Assembly (NCBI RefSeq): GCF_000382065.1
Contig: NZ_KB907500.1
Span: 186,001 to 250,000 of the forward strand
Reading direction: 5' to 3'
DNA: 64,000 bases
Source: Stenotrophomonas hibiscicola ATCC 19867
GTDB taxonomy: Bacteria; Pseudomonadota; Gammaproteobacteria; Xanthomonadales; Xanthomonadaceae
Made by a program: the position numbers and the translations under genes. Positions 49,650 to 58,631 of the stretch are shown one piece after another. The notes under the pieces were generated by a model, which did not search any database, was not told the DNA's origin, and saw nothing but the letters and a program-made list of their open reading frames with translations. Position 1 is the first letter of the stretch. Each line of letters begins with the position of its first letter.

Positions 49650-51722
49650 TCAGCGCTGCAGCAACACCTGCTGCAGCGAAGGCAGCAGCACGCGGTTGCC
49701 ATGCGCGCTGAGATGATCGCCATCGAAGAACAGCGGGCGGCCATCGCGCTGCGCGGGACATAGCGCGTCGTCGCACAGCACCGGCAGCGGGTCCCACAGC
49801 ACGCCCCCCGGCAGTCCATCGACCACCTGCCGCAGGCTGCCCAGCATGGGTGCCCGCAACGTTTCCATCGCGACGCGCGTGCTGTCCAGCCCGTTGCGGC
49901 AGACCTCGTTGCGCGCATTGAAGCGGTCCGAGCAGCGATAGGGGGGCGCCGGCAGCACCGGTTTGGGTGCCTCCAGCACGATGCGCACACCGCGCTCGGC
50001 CAGAGGCTTCCACTGCTTGATCGCCTCGGCCGCTTCGGCCTCACGCCCTGCCGTGGCCTCCGCTGTCAGTTCGCCCGCCAGCTGCGCCTGCGCATCGAAC
50101 AGCACGAACTGATCGGACAGGCGCGGCACCCGCAGCGATACCAGAACCACGGCGTCCCCCGGCTGCGCGCGCTGCGCGATGTCGGCAAACACCGCTGCGT
50201 CGAAATCGGTGCAACCGGCCCCGGCACCGCGCCACTTCTGCAGGCTCACCTGCGGGCATCCGCCACGGCCATAGAGGGAGACCTCAGAGCCGGTTTCCAG
50301 CGCCAGGCGCTGCAGCAGCTCGATGTAGGCCATCGCATGCGAATCGCCGGCAACAAACACCCGCTTCGGCGCACCGGCCGGCAGCGGACGGTCGCAGTTT
50401 CCACGGGTAAAGGTGCGCGCACTGCCGCCTTCGAATCGATGCTTCGCGGCCACCAGAGCACAATCGGGATAATCACCCGCCACACTCTCGCCATTGGGAT
50501 ACCAATCGGCTGGATGCCGGCTGACGGTACTCAGCGACAGCCGCGGCGCCTGCAGGTAGAGCAATGCCTGGATGCCGGCGGCGCACAGCAGTACGACTGC
50601 GCCGCTCAGCACCCACCGGCCTGGACGCAGGCGCTGCGACAACGGGCCGCGGAAGGGTTGCTCGACCCAGCGCCACGATACCCATGACAGCAGCAGCACC
50701 AGCACCATCGCAGCGATCATCTGCGGTTGTGTCCGCAGGCCCACGGTCCAGCGCATCAGCACGAACACCGGCCAGTGCCACAGATACAGCGAGTACGACA
50801 GCAGGCCAATGCGGCGCATCGGAGCGCTGGCGAGCAGCCGCGCCACCCATGCCTGCGGATGATGATGCAGCGTCCAAAGCAGGCCTGCGGTGGCGAAGGC
50901 CGGCAGCAGGCCGTCAGGCCACGGCGAGCGCCCGGCACGCGAGGACCATAGAGCCCACCCCAGCAAGGCCAGCGCCATCATGGCCAGCAGGGAAAACACC
51001 GGCGCAGCGCGCTTCAGTGCCTGACTGGTTGCGGGGTCCAGCGATTGCCGCACGTGCAGCAGCTGGAACAGCAGCACGCCCACGCCCAGTTGCCAGAGAC
51101 GGGTGCTGGTGGCGTAGAACGCCCACGATGGCGGCGCCTCGCGCAGACCCAGCACCGCAGCGTGCAGCAGCGATGCCATGCTGACCAGTGCGAACAGGCC
51201 CAGGCTGATCCAGCGCCCGCGCGCGCCACGTGCCCAGGCCAGGAACAGCAACGGGAACAGCAGGTAGAACTGCTCTTCCACACCCAGCGACCAGGTATGG
51301 GTGTAGGGATTGAATTCGGCCTTGGGCGCGAAGTAATCGTTGCCGATCGCCGCCAGCACCCAGTTGCTGAATCCGAACAACGCCATCAGCCCCGTCTTGT
51401 CACTGGCTTCGCTGAGCCACGACTCAGGAATGAACAGCACGCTCGCCACACCGGTCAGCAGCACGCACGCCAGCAGCGCCGGTGCGATACGACGGATGCG
51501 GCGCGCATAGAAGCGCAGCATCGACTGCCCCAGCGACAGCGGCGGCAGCCGATGTACCGACGCGCTGACCACGAAACCGGAAATGACGAAGAACACGTCC
51601 ACGCCGGTGAACCCGCCCGGCAACCAGCCCGGGTCCAGGTGGAACACGATGACAGCCAGCACGGCGATCGCGCGCAGGCCGTCAATGTGCGGCACGTAGC
51701 CGCGGCTTGGATCAGCGGTCAT
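49650..51722 (-). CDS. OafA/YrhL-type acyltransferase with C-terminal SGNH domain
   Basis: A 690-residue integral membrane protein. The N-terminal acyltransferase-3 domain (about 1-380, about 10 helices) begins with YVPHIDGLRAIAVLAVIVFH and includes the FFVISGFV motif; it passes acetyl groups across the inner membrane. A periplasmic SGNH domain follows: the Ser block VFVAGDSHAMAY and the C-terminal D667-x-x-H670 dyad. This architecture O-acetylates surface glycans such as O-antigen or exopolysaccharide. The start at 51722 is the conserved one. It is the last gene of a minus-strand group with ugd, which supplies UDP-glucuronate. Confidence 0.92.
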   Translation of the reverse strand: MTADPSRGYVPHIDGLRAIAVLAVIVFHLDPGWLPGGFTGVDVFFVISGFVVSASVHRLPPLSLGQSMLRFYARRIRRIAPALLACVLLTGVASVLFIPESWLSEASDKTGLMALFGFSNWVLAAIGNDYFAPKAEFNPYTHTWSLGVEEQFYLLFPLLFLAWARGARGRWISLGLFALVSMASLLHAAVLGLREAPPSWAFYATSTRLWQLGVGVLLFQLLHVRQSLDPATSQALKRAAPVFSLLAMMALALLGWALWSSRAGRSPWPDGLLPAFATAGLLWTLHHHPQAWVARLLASAPMRRIGLLSYSLYLWHWPVFVLMRWTVGLRTQPQMIAAMVLVLLLSWVSWRWVEQPFRGPLSQRLRPGRWVLSGAVVLLCAAGIQALLYLQAPRLSLSTVSRHPADWYPNGESVAGDYPDCALVAAKHRFEGGSARTFTRGNCDRPLPAGAPKRVFVAGDSHAMAYIELLQRLALETGSEVSLYGRGGCPQVSLQKWRGAGAGCTDFDAAVFADIAQRAQPGDAVVLVSLRVPRLSDQFVLFDAQAQLAGELTAEATAGREAEAAEAIKQWKPLAERGVRIVLEAPKPVLPAPPYRCSDRFNARNEVCRNGLDSTRVAMETLRAPMLGSLRQVVDGLPGGVLWDPLPVLCDDALCPAQRDGRPLFFDGDHLSAHGNRVLLPSLQQVLLQR

Positions 51723-51770
51723 CCCTTCCCCCGCGGCCGCGGGGGCAACGCGCCCACGGCGATCACGCGT

Positions 51771-52457
51771 TTACCAGACCAGGTCGTCCGGCACCTGGTA
51801 CTGCGGGTCCGCGTACGGATCTTCCTCGGCCGGCGCATTCGGATCGACCTTCAGCGCCACCGACGGGGCGAACACTGCCTCGCACTGTGCCAGCACCTCG
51901 GCGGTCACCAGCAGGTAGCGGCCGTTGAGCTGGACCACGCCCAGTTCACCGGCATTGAGCGCGGTCAGCTGTTCGGCGGTCACGTAGATGCGCTTGATCT
52001 TGCCGCCGTACGGGAAGTGGCGGGCAATGTCCGCCTCCTCGGCATTGAGGCTTTTGCCCTGCAGCAGCGCTTCCAGCTTGGCCTTCGCCTCACGGCGCAC
52101 GCGTGCTTCTTCCTGCTTCAGGCGCTCGGCCTCGATGCGCTCTTCCTTCTCCCGCTGCGCACGGATCGCATAGGCCTTGGCCAGGTCCATCTCTTCGGCG
52201 CTGCGCGGCTTGCGCGGCCCCTGCTGCCCTTGGCCACCACGCGCCTGCCCACCGGGCCTGCCCGCCCCACCATGGCCATGCCCGCGACGCTCGCCGGGCT
52301 TGTGCTCGCCCTTGCCTGCGCCCTGCGGCTTTGCATTGCCGTTGCCACCCTTGCCCTGCGGGCGGCCGTCACGGCGGGGGCCATCATTCTTGCGCTCGGG
52401 CTTGGGCGCGGGCTTGAAGCCCAGGCCCATCAGCTGGTCGCGGAGGGTATCGCTCAT
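51771..52457 (-). CDS. DUF2058 (YaiL-like) protein
   Basis: A 228-residue protein of the DUF2058 / YaiL family. It starts with MSDTLRDQLMGLGFKPAPKPE; then comes a very Gly/Lys/Arg-rich low-complexity stretch (about 20-85), a charged helix (about 88-130), and the conserved C-terminal domain with HFPYGGKIKRIYVT. The basic disordered part suggests nucleic-acid binding; E. coli YaiL has been described as nucleoprotein-associated, but the role is not settled. It follows slyX by 10 bp in the ugd-slyX transcript. Confidence 0.88.
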   Translation of the reverse strand: MSDTLRDQLMGLGFKPAPKPERKNDGPRRDGRPQGKGGNGNAKPQGAGKGEHKPGERRGHGHGGAGRPGGQARGGQGQQGPRKPRSAEEMDLAKAYAIRAQREKEERIEAERLKQEEARVRREAKAKLEALLQGKSLNAEEADIARHFPYGGKIKRIYVTAEQLTALNAGELGVVQLNGRYLLVTAEVLAQCEAVFAPSVALKVDPNAPAEEDPYADPQYQVPDDLVW

Positions 52458-52467
52458 AGGATTCGGA

Positions 52468-52707
52468 TCAGTAGTGCGGCGGCGGCGGTTCGCTCGCCGG
52501 ATCGGAAGAATTCAGTGCGTTGCGGACCTTGCCCAGGTCCTCCAGCAGGACGCGCAGCACATCGGCATTGCGCATGCCCTGCATGCGGGCATCAGCCAGC
52601 GCATCGCTCAACTCGGCCAGCGCCTGTTCCTGGAAGGACACGCGCATCTCCAACTCGACCAGGCGCGCTTCCAGCGCCTGCTCACGTTCGGTCGGTAGAT
52701 CAGACAT
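52468..52707 (-). CDS. slyX: SlyX family protein
   Basis: A 79-residue coiled-coil protein: heptad-rich [31 protein letters not shown], then a short helix and a Pro-rich end (EPPPPHY), exactly the SlyX pattern. Function unknown; E. coli slyX lies near slyD. The ATG at 52707 is chosen over one 66 nt upstream that is inside ugd. It overlaps the end of ugd by 8 nt, so it is translated from the same message. Confidence 0.9.
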   Translation of the reverse strand: MSDLPTEREQALEARLVELEMRVSFQEQALAELSDALADARMQGMRNADVLRVLLEDLGKVRNALNSSDPASEPPPPHY

Positions 52708-54049
52708 GCAGCGAACGCCCCCGGCCGATGCCGTAGTACGCCAGGCCGGCGGCTTCCACTTCGGCCGGCTCATAGAGGTTGCGGCCGTCGAACACCACCG
52801 CGTCCTTCAGCTGCTCGCGCAGCTTCTGGAAATCGGGACTGCGGAACTGCTTCCACTCGGTCACCACGACCAGGGCGTCCGCGCCCTGCAGCGCTTCGTC
52901 AGCATTGCTGCAGAACACCAGGTCATCGCGTTCGCCGAAGATGCGCTGCGATTCGTGCATTGCTTCCGGATCGTAGGCACGCACCGTGGCACCGCCTTCC
53001 CACAGCTGCGCCAGCAGGCGACGGCTGGAAGCTTCACGCATGTCATCAGTGTTCGGCTTGAAGGCCAGGCCCCACACGGCGAAGGTCTTGCCGCGCACCC
53101 CTTCGTCCTCGCCCTTGTCGTAATGACGCTGGATGAGGGCGAACAGATGGCCCTTCTGTGCATCGTTGACCGCTTCCACTGCATTGAGCAGCTTCGGCTC
53201 CAGGCCATGCTGCTGGGCGGTACGGGCCAATGCCTGCACGTCCTTCGGGAAGCACGAGCCGCCGTAGCCGGCGCCCGGGTAGATGAAGTGCCAGCCGATG
53301 CGCGGGTCCGAGCCGATGCCCTGGCGGACCTGCTCGACGTCGGCACCGACGCGTTCGGCAATGTTGGCGATTTCGTTCATGAATGAAATCTTGGTTGCCA
53401 GCATCGCATTGGCGGCGTACTTGGTCAGCTCGGCCGAACGCACGTCCATCTCGACCACGCGGTCGTGGTTGCGGTTGAACGGCGCGTACAGGCGGCGCAT
53501 TACCGCTACCGACTCATCGCTGGTCGCACCGATGATGATGCGGTCCGGGCGCATGCAATCGGCGACTGCGTCGCCTTCCTTCAGGAATTCCGGATTGGAC
53601 ACCACGTCGAAGGTGATGTCCGCGCCACGCGCGGCCAGCTCTTCGGCAATGGCGGCGCGCACCTTGTCGGCGGTACCCACCGGCACCGTCGACTTGTTGA
53701 CCACCACGGTGGGCACGCTCATGTGCCGGCCGATGGTACGGGCAACGGCCAGCACGTACTGCAGATCGGCGCTGCCATCCTCGTCCGGCGGGGTACCAAC
53801 GGCGATGAACACTACCTGGCCATGCGCGATCGCCGACGCGGCATCGGTAGTGAATGCCAGCCGCGACGCGGCGTGGTTGGCCTTCACCATCGGCTCCAGG
53901 CCAGGCTCATAGATGGGAATGACGCCCTGGTTGAGGCCATCTACCTTGGCCTGGTCGATATCGACGCAGACCACCTGATGACCGACATCGGCCAGGCAGG
54001 TACCGGTCACCAGTCCAACGTAACCCGTACCAAAAATCGCAACGCGCAT
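52700..54049 (-). CDS. ugd: UDP-glucose 6-dehydrogenase
   Basis: A 449-residue NAD-dependent enzyme oxidising UDP-glucose to UDP-glucuronate in two steps. Rossmann motif [10 protein letters not shown] is at 7-16, [10 protein letters not shown] follows, and the catalytic Cys266 lies in [15 protein letters not shown]-glucuronate feeds exopolysaccharide, lipopolysaccharide or lipid A modification. It is preceded by an FKBP gene (23 bp) and followed by slyX (8-nt overlap), DUF2058 and the acyltransferase, all on the same strand. Confidence 0.96.
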   Translation of the reverse strand: MRVAIFGTGYVGLVTGTCLADVGHQVVCVDIDQAKVDGLNQGVIPIYEPGLEPMVKANHAASRLAFTTDAASAIAHGQVVFIAVGTPPDEDGSADLQYVLAVARTIGRHMSVPTVVVNKSTVPVGTADKVRAAIAEELAARGADITFDVVSNPEFLKEGDAVADCMRPDRIIIGATSDESVAVMRRLYAPFNRNHDRVVEMDVRSAELTKYAANAMLATKISFMNEIANIAERVGADVEQVRQGIGSDPRIGWHFIYPGAGYGGSCFPKDVQALARTAQQHGLEPKLLNAVEAVNDAQKGHLFALIQRHYDKGEDEGVRGKTFAVWGLAFKPNTDDMREASSRRLLAQLWEGGATVRAYDPEAMHESQRIFGERDDLVFCSNADEALQGADALVVVTEWKQFRSPDFQKLREQLKDAVVFDGRNLYEPAEVEAAGLAYYGIGRGRSLHV

Positions 54050-54072
54050 ATCCGTATTCGCTCCTCGATGAC

Positions 54073-55050
54073 TTACGGCAGGACGCCCAGCAGCTCGACG
54101 TCGAACGTCAAAGTCGCGTTCGGGCCGATCGGGCCGCCGGGAGTGCCGTTCTCACCGTAGGCGAGTTCGCCCGGGATCCAGAAGCGGTACTTCGAACCGA
54201 CCGGCATCAGCGCAACGCCTTCGGTCCAGCCCTTGATCACCTGGTCCAGGCCGAACTCAGCCGGCTGGCGGCCGTAGGAACTGTCGAACACGGTGCCGTT
54301 GAGCAGCTTGCCTTCGTAGTTCACGCGCACCTTGCTGCTCGGCAGCGGACGCTCGCCGCTACCCGGGCGGATCACCTGGTACTGCAGGCCCGACGCGGTG
54401 GTCACCACGCCCGGCTGGGTCTTGTTCTTGGCCAGGAACGCATTGCCTTCCTCGCGGTTGGTCTGCGCAGCGGCGGCGGCCTTGGCCTGCATTTCGGCCT
54501 GCTTGCTGCCCATGAAGGCCTGAATGGTGGCGGTCGCGTCAGCTTCCGTCATCTTCGGCTGTCCCTTGCTCAGGCCGGTGCTGATCGCGTCAAACAGCGA
54601 GGCGACGTCGATGTCATCCTTCAGCTGCGCCAGCGACGGGCCCACCGAGTAGGAACCGATCATCTGCGAGACCTTGACGCGGTCGACCTTCGGCGGCTGC
54701 GAACCCGGCGCCACGCCCGGCACCTGCTGGCCGCTGCGGGCCATCACGACCTGGCGCAGGGCCGCGTCGGTGGCCTTGGCCTGTTCCTGGGTGATCTGCG
54801 GCTGCAGGCCTTCGAACGAACGCTCCACGGCGGTGCGCAGCGCGGCCACGTCGATCTCATCGGCGATCGGAGTGAACGACTTGGCCACGTCCAGGCCGAT
54901 GGCGTAGCCCAGCTTCTGCTTGGGGGAATTCAAGGTTGCGGTCTCCTTGGCGGCTGCGGGGGCAGCCGGTTGTTGCGACAGAGCGACACCCGAAGTGCCC
55001 ATCGCCAGAATCAGAACCGACGCCGCGGCGCCGCGCATTCCCATCTTCAT
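54073..55050 (-). CDS. FKBP-type peptidyl-prolyl isomerase with duplicated N-terminal domain
   Basis: A 325-residue exported isomerase of the FkpA/Mip type. Signal peptide near 1-24 ([18 protein letters not shown]...VALS); the C-terminal FKBP domain (about 215-325) has [22 protein letters not shown] and the usual [29 protein letters not shown]. The N-terminal part contains two similar dimerisation-type domains in tandem (around [27 protein letters not shown] and [27 protein letters not shown]), whereas FkpA and Mip have one. It folds proteins in the periplasm. The start at 55050 has AGGA 8 nt upstream; several nearby ATGs exist. Confidence 0.9.
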   Translation of the reverse strand: MKMGMRGAAASVLILAMGTSGVALSQQPAAPAAAKETATLNSPKQKLGYAIGLDVAKSFTPIADEIDVAALRTAVERSFEGLQPQITQEQAKATDAALRQVVMARSGQQVPGVAPGSQPPKVDRVKVSQMIGSYSVGPSLAQLKDDIDVASLFDAISTGLSKGQPKMTEADATATIQAFMGSKQAEMQAKAAAAAQTNREEGNAFLAKNKTQPGVVTTASGLQYQVIRPGSGERPLPSSKVRVNYEGKLLNGTVFDSSYGRQPAEFGLDQVIKGWTEGVALMPVGSKYRFWIPGELAYGENGTPGGPIGPNATLTFDVELLGVLP

Positions 55051-55146
55051 TCGCTGCATTCCTGGAAGTGTCTGGGCGCCGACGTCGGCGCGAAAAGGAT
55101 CATTGTCGCACGCATGCCGTCGATGTCGAGGCATGCGTGCCGGATA

Positions 55147-55734
55147 TCAATGCGTGGCGGCGGCCGCCAGCGCCTTGTCGATGGCCGCGATCAGCTGCGG
55201 ATCGTCCGGCGTCACCTTGCTGGCGAACTGGGCGATGACCTTGCCATCGCGGCCCACGAGGTACTTGTGGAAGTTCCAGGCCGGCGCAACGCCGGTCGCT
55301 GCGGTCAGCCGCTGGTACAGCGGCGTGGCCTGCGGACCGACCACATGCACTTTCTCGAACATCGGGAACCTGACGCCGTAGGTCAGGGTGCAGAAGTCCT
55401 GGATCTGCTTCTCGTCACCGGGCTCCTGGCCCTTGAAATCGTTGGACGGGAAGCCGAGCACCGCGAAGCCCTTGCCGGCGTACTGCCTGTGCAGCGCCTC
55501 CAGGCCTTCGTACTGAGGGGTATAGCCACACTTGCTGGCGGTATTGACCACCAGCAGCACCTGGCCGTGGTAGCGCTGCTGCAGGTTGACCTGCTGCTTG
55601 CCAGCCAGCGGCCGGTAGCTGACGTCGAGCAGGTCGGCGGCCAGCGCATTGGCCGAGGCTGCCAGGCCGAGGGCCAGCAGAGTCAACAGGGACAGGCCGC
55701 GGAAGCGGTGCGGGAAGGCGGTCGACAGGGGCAT
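55147..55734 (-). CDS. exported glutathione peroxidase-like protein (Cys form)
   Basis: A 195-residue GPx-family thioredoxin-fold peroxidase with an N-terminal signal peptide (LSLLTLLALGLAASANALA), so it is periplasmic. The catalytic tetrad is Cys69 (NTASKCGYTPQ), Gln103 (NDFKGQEPG), Trp153 and Asn154 (PAWNFHKYLV). Cys115 in QDFCTLTYG sits where the resolving cysteine of thioredoxin-dependent enzymes lies. It removes hydroperoxides, probably using thioredoxin-like donors, since glutathione is scarce in the periplasm. The ATG at 55734 (MPLSTAF) gives the complete signal. It lies 96 bp upstream of the FKBP gene. Confidence 0.92.
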   Translation of the reverse strand: MPLSTAFPHRFRGLSLLTLLALGLAASANALAADLLDVSYRPLAGKQQVNLQQRYHGQVLLVVNTASKCGYTPQYEGLEALHRQYAGKGFAVLGFPSNDFKGQEPGDEKQIQDFCTLTYGVRFPMFEKVHVVGPQATPLYQRLTAATGVAPAWNFHKYLVGRDGKVIAQFASKVTPDDPQLIAAIDKALAAAATH

Positions 55735-56034
55735 GGGAACGTTCCGCAATAGCCGTTTCAAGGGTCCGGCCAGCATCGGCCGGGAATCGGCCGAACTATA
55801 GCACCGGGCCCTGTGGCACCTGTCGGCCCCGCCGTGGCACAGCTTTGCCGGGCTTGGCGACAGCCTGTGGGAAACGGCCGCGGCGCGTCGTCATTGACAT
55901 AGGATTGACGTGACTGAATGGAAGGCGGTCAGGGAAGCCGGTTTCACCAACCAATTTTTCCTTTATTATCAATTGCCTGGATGGATATGGCGCGTTCTTG
56001 ACCGCCCCTGCCATCAGTTGGGTGATGTGGGGGC
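55735..56034. other. divergent intergenic region without a gene
   Basis: This holds no convincing gene. An unusually AT-rich tract lies at about 55953-55978 (ending in TTTATTATCAATTG), which may contribute to promoters of gpx on the minus strand or to the YtrA operon. A GTG-initiated frame at 55910 runs on into the small operon gene but encodes no family-like sequence and is rejected. Confidence 0.5.
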
Positions 56035-56075
56035 TTGCACCCCGGCGTGCCGGTGTTATAGTTGCATACAACACC
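56035..56075 (+). promoter_or_regulatory. YtrA-operon promoter with overlapping GGTG-N16-CACC operator
   Basis: A -35 TTGCAC (56035-56040) and a -10 TATAGT (56057-56062) are separated by 16 bp. Over the -10 lies the inverted repeat GGTGTT-N12-AACACC (56052-56075), which is GGTG-N16-CACC. This is the operator form reported for YtrA-family GntR regulators, including the one of Xanthomonas citri. Binding would block RNA polymerase, so the operon is predicted to repress itself until an envelope signal appears. GGGGGAAG serves as ribosome-binding site further on. Confidence 0.8.
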
Positions 56076-56099
56076 AGTCACCTGAGACAGGGGGAAGCC

Positions 56100-56345
56100 A
56101 TGAACGTCCGGATCCGTCGCAACCTCACCGCACACGCGGCCGTCGCTGTTTCGACCCTGCTCGTGCTGGCCTGGTGGGCCACGCCCACCGCCCCTGCTTC
56201 TGCCGCTGCCGAAAGTGCGCAGGACGCGACGCTCTCCCCGGCAGGGAATGCCACCCCCTCCTCCCCCCCTCCCCCGCGTCGGCTGCACAGCGCGCTGTCC
56301 ATGCCGTATTTCTCGTTCGCCCAGCCGCTGATCCCACGGAGCTGA
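56100..56345 (+). CDS. small exported protein leading the YtrA operon
   Basis: An 81-residue protein. A basic N terminus (MNVRIRRNLTAH) precedes a hydrophobic segment (about 12-27, AAVAVSTLLVLAWWA) and an Ala/Pro/Ser-rich, low-complexity remainder. GGGGGAAG lies directly upstream. It is either an exported peptide or a single-pass membrane protein; no family is recognised. Its stop is 2 bp before the GntR start, so it belongs to the operon rather than being a leader remnant. Confidence 0.65.
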   Translation: MNVRIRRNLTAHAAVAVSTLLVLAWWATPTAPASAAAESAQDATLSPAGNATPSSPPPPRRLHSALSMPYFSFAQPLIPRS

Positions 56346-56347
56346 AC

Positions 56348-56707
56348 ATGAGCGACATCCAGTGGAGCGACGGCGCTCCCATCTACCGTCAGTTGAAGGA
56401 GCGCGTGATCGCCATGATGCTCGACGGAATCCTCAAGCCGGGCGATGCCCTGCCTTCGGTGCGCCAGGTGGCCGCCGACTATCAACTCAACCCCATCACC
56501 GTTTCGCGCGCCTACCAGGAACTGGCTGACGAAGGCCTGGTGGAGAAGCGCCGCGGCCTGGGCATGTTCATGACCGAGCAGGCGGCTACGCAGCTGCGAA
56601 GCAGCGAGCGCGACCGTTTCCTCAACGAAGAATGGCCGGCGGTCCTGGAGCGCATCCAGCGCCTGGGCCTGAGCCTCGACGAATTGCTGCCCCAGGGGAA
56701 AGTCTGA
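56348..56707 (+). CDS. GntR-family regulator, YtrA subfamily
   Basis: A 119-residue regulator: the winged-helix domain (about 8-75, PIYRQLKERVIAMMLDGILKPGDALPSVRQVAADYQLNPITVSRAYQELADEGLV) followed by a short C-terminal two-helix tail only about 45 residues long. This minimal tail defines the YtrA subfamily, which regulates ABC transporter operons in response to cell-wall or envelope stress. It sits inside the operon it most likely represses through the GGTG-N16-CACC site. Its stop overlaps the ATPase ATG (TGATG). Confidence 0.92.
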   Translation: MSDIQWSDGAPIYRQLKERVIAMMLDGILKPGDALPSVRQVAADYQLNPITVSRAYQELADEGLVEKRRGLGMFMTEQAATQLRSSERDRFLNEEWPAVLERIQRLGLSLDELLPQGKV

Positions 56708-57582
56708 TGAAGAGCACTGCAAGTGAAGCGGTCATCACCGCCCGAGGCCTGCGCAAGGCCTACAAGACCACGGTTGCCCTCGACAACGCCAGCTTCAGCA
56801 TCCCAAGCGGGCGCATCGTCGGCCTGATCGGGCCCAATGGCGCCGGCAAGACCACCGCGCTGAAGGCCATTCTTGGCCTGACCTCGGTGGAGGGGGACCT
56901 GAGCGTGCTCGGGCGTGACCCGCGACTGCACCGCGACGAACTGATGAATGACATCTGCTTCATCGCTGATGTCGCCGTGCTGCCGCGCTGGTTGAAGGTC
57001 CGCGAAGCGATCGACTTCGTCGCTGGCGTTCACCCGCGCTTCGACCGCGCCCGTTGCGAACGCTTCCTGGCCAACACCAAGCTGCAGCCGAAGCAGCGCG
57101 TGCGGGAGCTGTCCAAGGGCATGATCGTGCAGCTGCACCTGGCGCTGGTGATGGCCATCGATGCCCGCATCCTGGTGCTGGACGAGCCGACACTGGGCCT
57201 GGACATCCTGTACCGCAAGGAGTTCTACCAGCGCCTGCTGGAAGACTACTTCGACGAACAGAAGACGATCATCGTCACTACCCACCAGGTGGAGGAAATC
57301 GAGCATATCCTCAGCGACGTCATGTTCATCCGTGATGGCCGCATCGTGCTCGACGCTGAAATGGACGACGTCGGCCAGCGCTATACCGAGCTGCTGGTCA
57401 ATGCCGAACAGCTGGACACCGCCCGCGCATTGAAGCCGATCGACGAGCGCAGCCTGGCGTTCGGCAAGACGGTGATGCTGTTCGATGGCGTGCCGCGCGC
57501 CCAGCTTTCCTCCCTCGGCGAGACCCGCATCCCGGGCCTGGCCGACCTGTTCGTCGCCATCATGAAGGGGACCTACGCATGA
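56707..57582 (+). CDS. ABC transporter ATP-binding protein (YtrB type)
   Basis: A 291-residue ABC ATPase. Walker A GPNGAGKT is at 42-49, Walker B ILVLDEP at 155-161, and the H-loop is in VTTHQVEE. The signature is degenerate, LSKGM instead of LSGGQ, as is common for ATPases of the YtrB/DUF4162-like group that work with ABC-2 permeases. It probably powers the permease encoded next. Coupled to ytrA by a 1-nt overlap and to the permease by a 4-nt overlap (ATGA). Confidence 0.92.
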   Translation: MKSTASEAVITARGLRKAYKTTVALDNASFSIPSGRIVGLIGPNGAGKTTALKAILGLTSVEGDLSVLGRDPRLHRDELMNDICFIADVAVLPRWLKVREAIDFVAGVHPRFDRARCERFLANTKLQPKQRVRELSKGMIVQLHLALVMAIDARILVLDEPTLGLDILYRKEFYQRLLEDYFDEQKTIIVTTHQVEEIEHILSDVMFIRDGRIVLDAEMDDVGQRYTELLVNAEQLDTARALKPIDERSLAFGKTVMLFDGVPRAQLSSLGETRIPGLADLFVAIMKGTYA

Positions 57583-58607
57583 ACGCCGTCAACCACCCCG
57601 TCAGCCCGATCGGCACCCTGCGCTGGCTGCTCAAGCGCGAGTATTGGGAGAACCGCGGCGGCTTCCTCTATGCACCGTTGATCGCCGGACTGATCTCGCT
57701 GGTGATGAGCACCATCGGCATCGCGTTCGGCCTGTTCGCGCTGCATCGTGCCGCGCGCGACGGCGGCCTGCACATCGACGGCGAAGATGTGAACATCAAT
57801 GGCCTGGACCTGGCGCTGCTCACCCGCGACATCAGTGCCAAGGACCTGGCCGATCTCGGTAACGGCCTCGACCTGACCCTCGTGCTCAGCTCGGCGTGGC
57901 CATTCCTGGTCCTGGCCTTCGTGGTGTTCTTCTACTGCCTGGGCGCCCTGTACGATGACCGCCGCGACCGCAGCATCCTGTTCTGGAAGTCGCTGCCGCT
58001 GTCGGACACCCAGACGGTGCTGTCCAAGCTGATCAGTGCGCTGATCGTGGCCCCGCTGATCGCGGTGATCGCTGGCATCATCACCATGCTCGGCTTCATG
58101 CTGGTCATCAGCATCGTCGCGCTGATGCACGGTGGCAGCCCGATGACCCTGATCTGGGGCCCGGCCAGCCCGTTGACCCTGGCTGCCGGCCACCTGAGCT
58201 GGATTCCGGTCTACGCGCTGTGGGCCCTGCCCACCGCCGGCTGGCTGCTGCTGTGCTCGGCCTGGGCCAAGAGCAAGCCGTTCCTGTGGGCGGTGATGCT
58301 GCCGCTGTTTGCCGGCGTCATCGTCAGCACCACCAAGATCATGCCGCTGTTCGGTCTGACCACCGGCTGGTTCTGGCAGAACATCGTCGGCCGCCTGCTG
58401 CTGGGCGGCGTACCCGGCATGGACCTGCTGTATCGCCTCGGCGCAGGTGAAGGGTCGCGCCGAGATCTGGACTCGGTGGTCAGCCTGATGTCCCCTGCCT
58501 CGCAGCTGAAGTCGCTGGCGATGCCGGAGCTGTGGATCGGTGCGGCCGTCGGTGCAGTGTTCATCTTCCTCGCCATCCGCCTGCGCAAGCGCGCCGGCGA
58601 GATCTGA
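57579..58607 (+). CDS. ABC-2 type permease of the YtrA operon
   Basis: A 342-residue membrane protein with six or seven predicted helices (for example LIAGLISLVMSTIGIAFGLF at about 34-53, WPFLVLAFVVFFYCLG, LIAVIAGIITMLGFMLVISIV). The N-terminal cytoplasmic LLKREYWENRGGFLYAPL and the YDDRRDRSILFWKSLPLSDTQTVLSK motif are typical of ABC-2 permeases in such operons. It carries a soluble segment after the first helix (HIDGEDVNINGLD). Substrate unknown; drug, lipid or peptide export is suggested only by analogy. Confidence 0.88.
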   Translation: MNAVNHPVSPIGTLRWLLKREYWENRGGFLYAPLIAGLISLVMSTIGIAFGLFALHRAARDGGLHIDGEDVNINGLDLALLTRDISAKDLADLGNGLDLTLVLSSAWPFLVLAFVVFFYCLGALYDDRRDRSILFWKSLPLSDTQTVLSKLISALIVAPLIAVIAGIITMLGFMLVISIVALMHGGSPMTLIWGPASPLTLAAGHLSWIPVYALWALPTAGWLLLCSAWAKSKPFLWAVMLPLFAGVIVSTTKIMPLFGLTTGWFWQNIVGRLLLGGVPGMDLLYRLGAGEGSRRDLDSVVSLMSPASQLKSLAMPELWIGAAVGAVFIFLAIRLRKRAGEI

Positions 58608-58631
58608 TCCCATCCACCTGGAGGCATCACC

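Noticed and set aside
55910..56345. GTG-initiated gene from 55910 continuing into the YtrA region
   Set aside because: It would overlap the promoter/operator, has no ribosome-binding site, and its translation before the operon genes is not protein-like.
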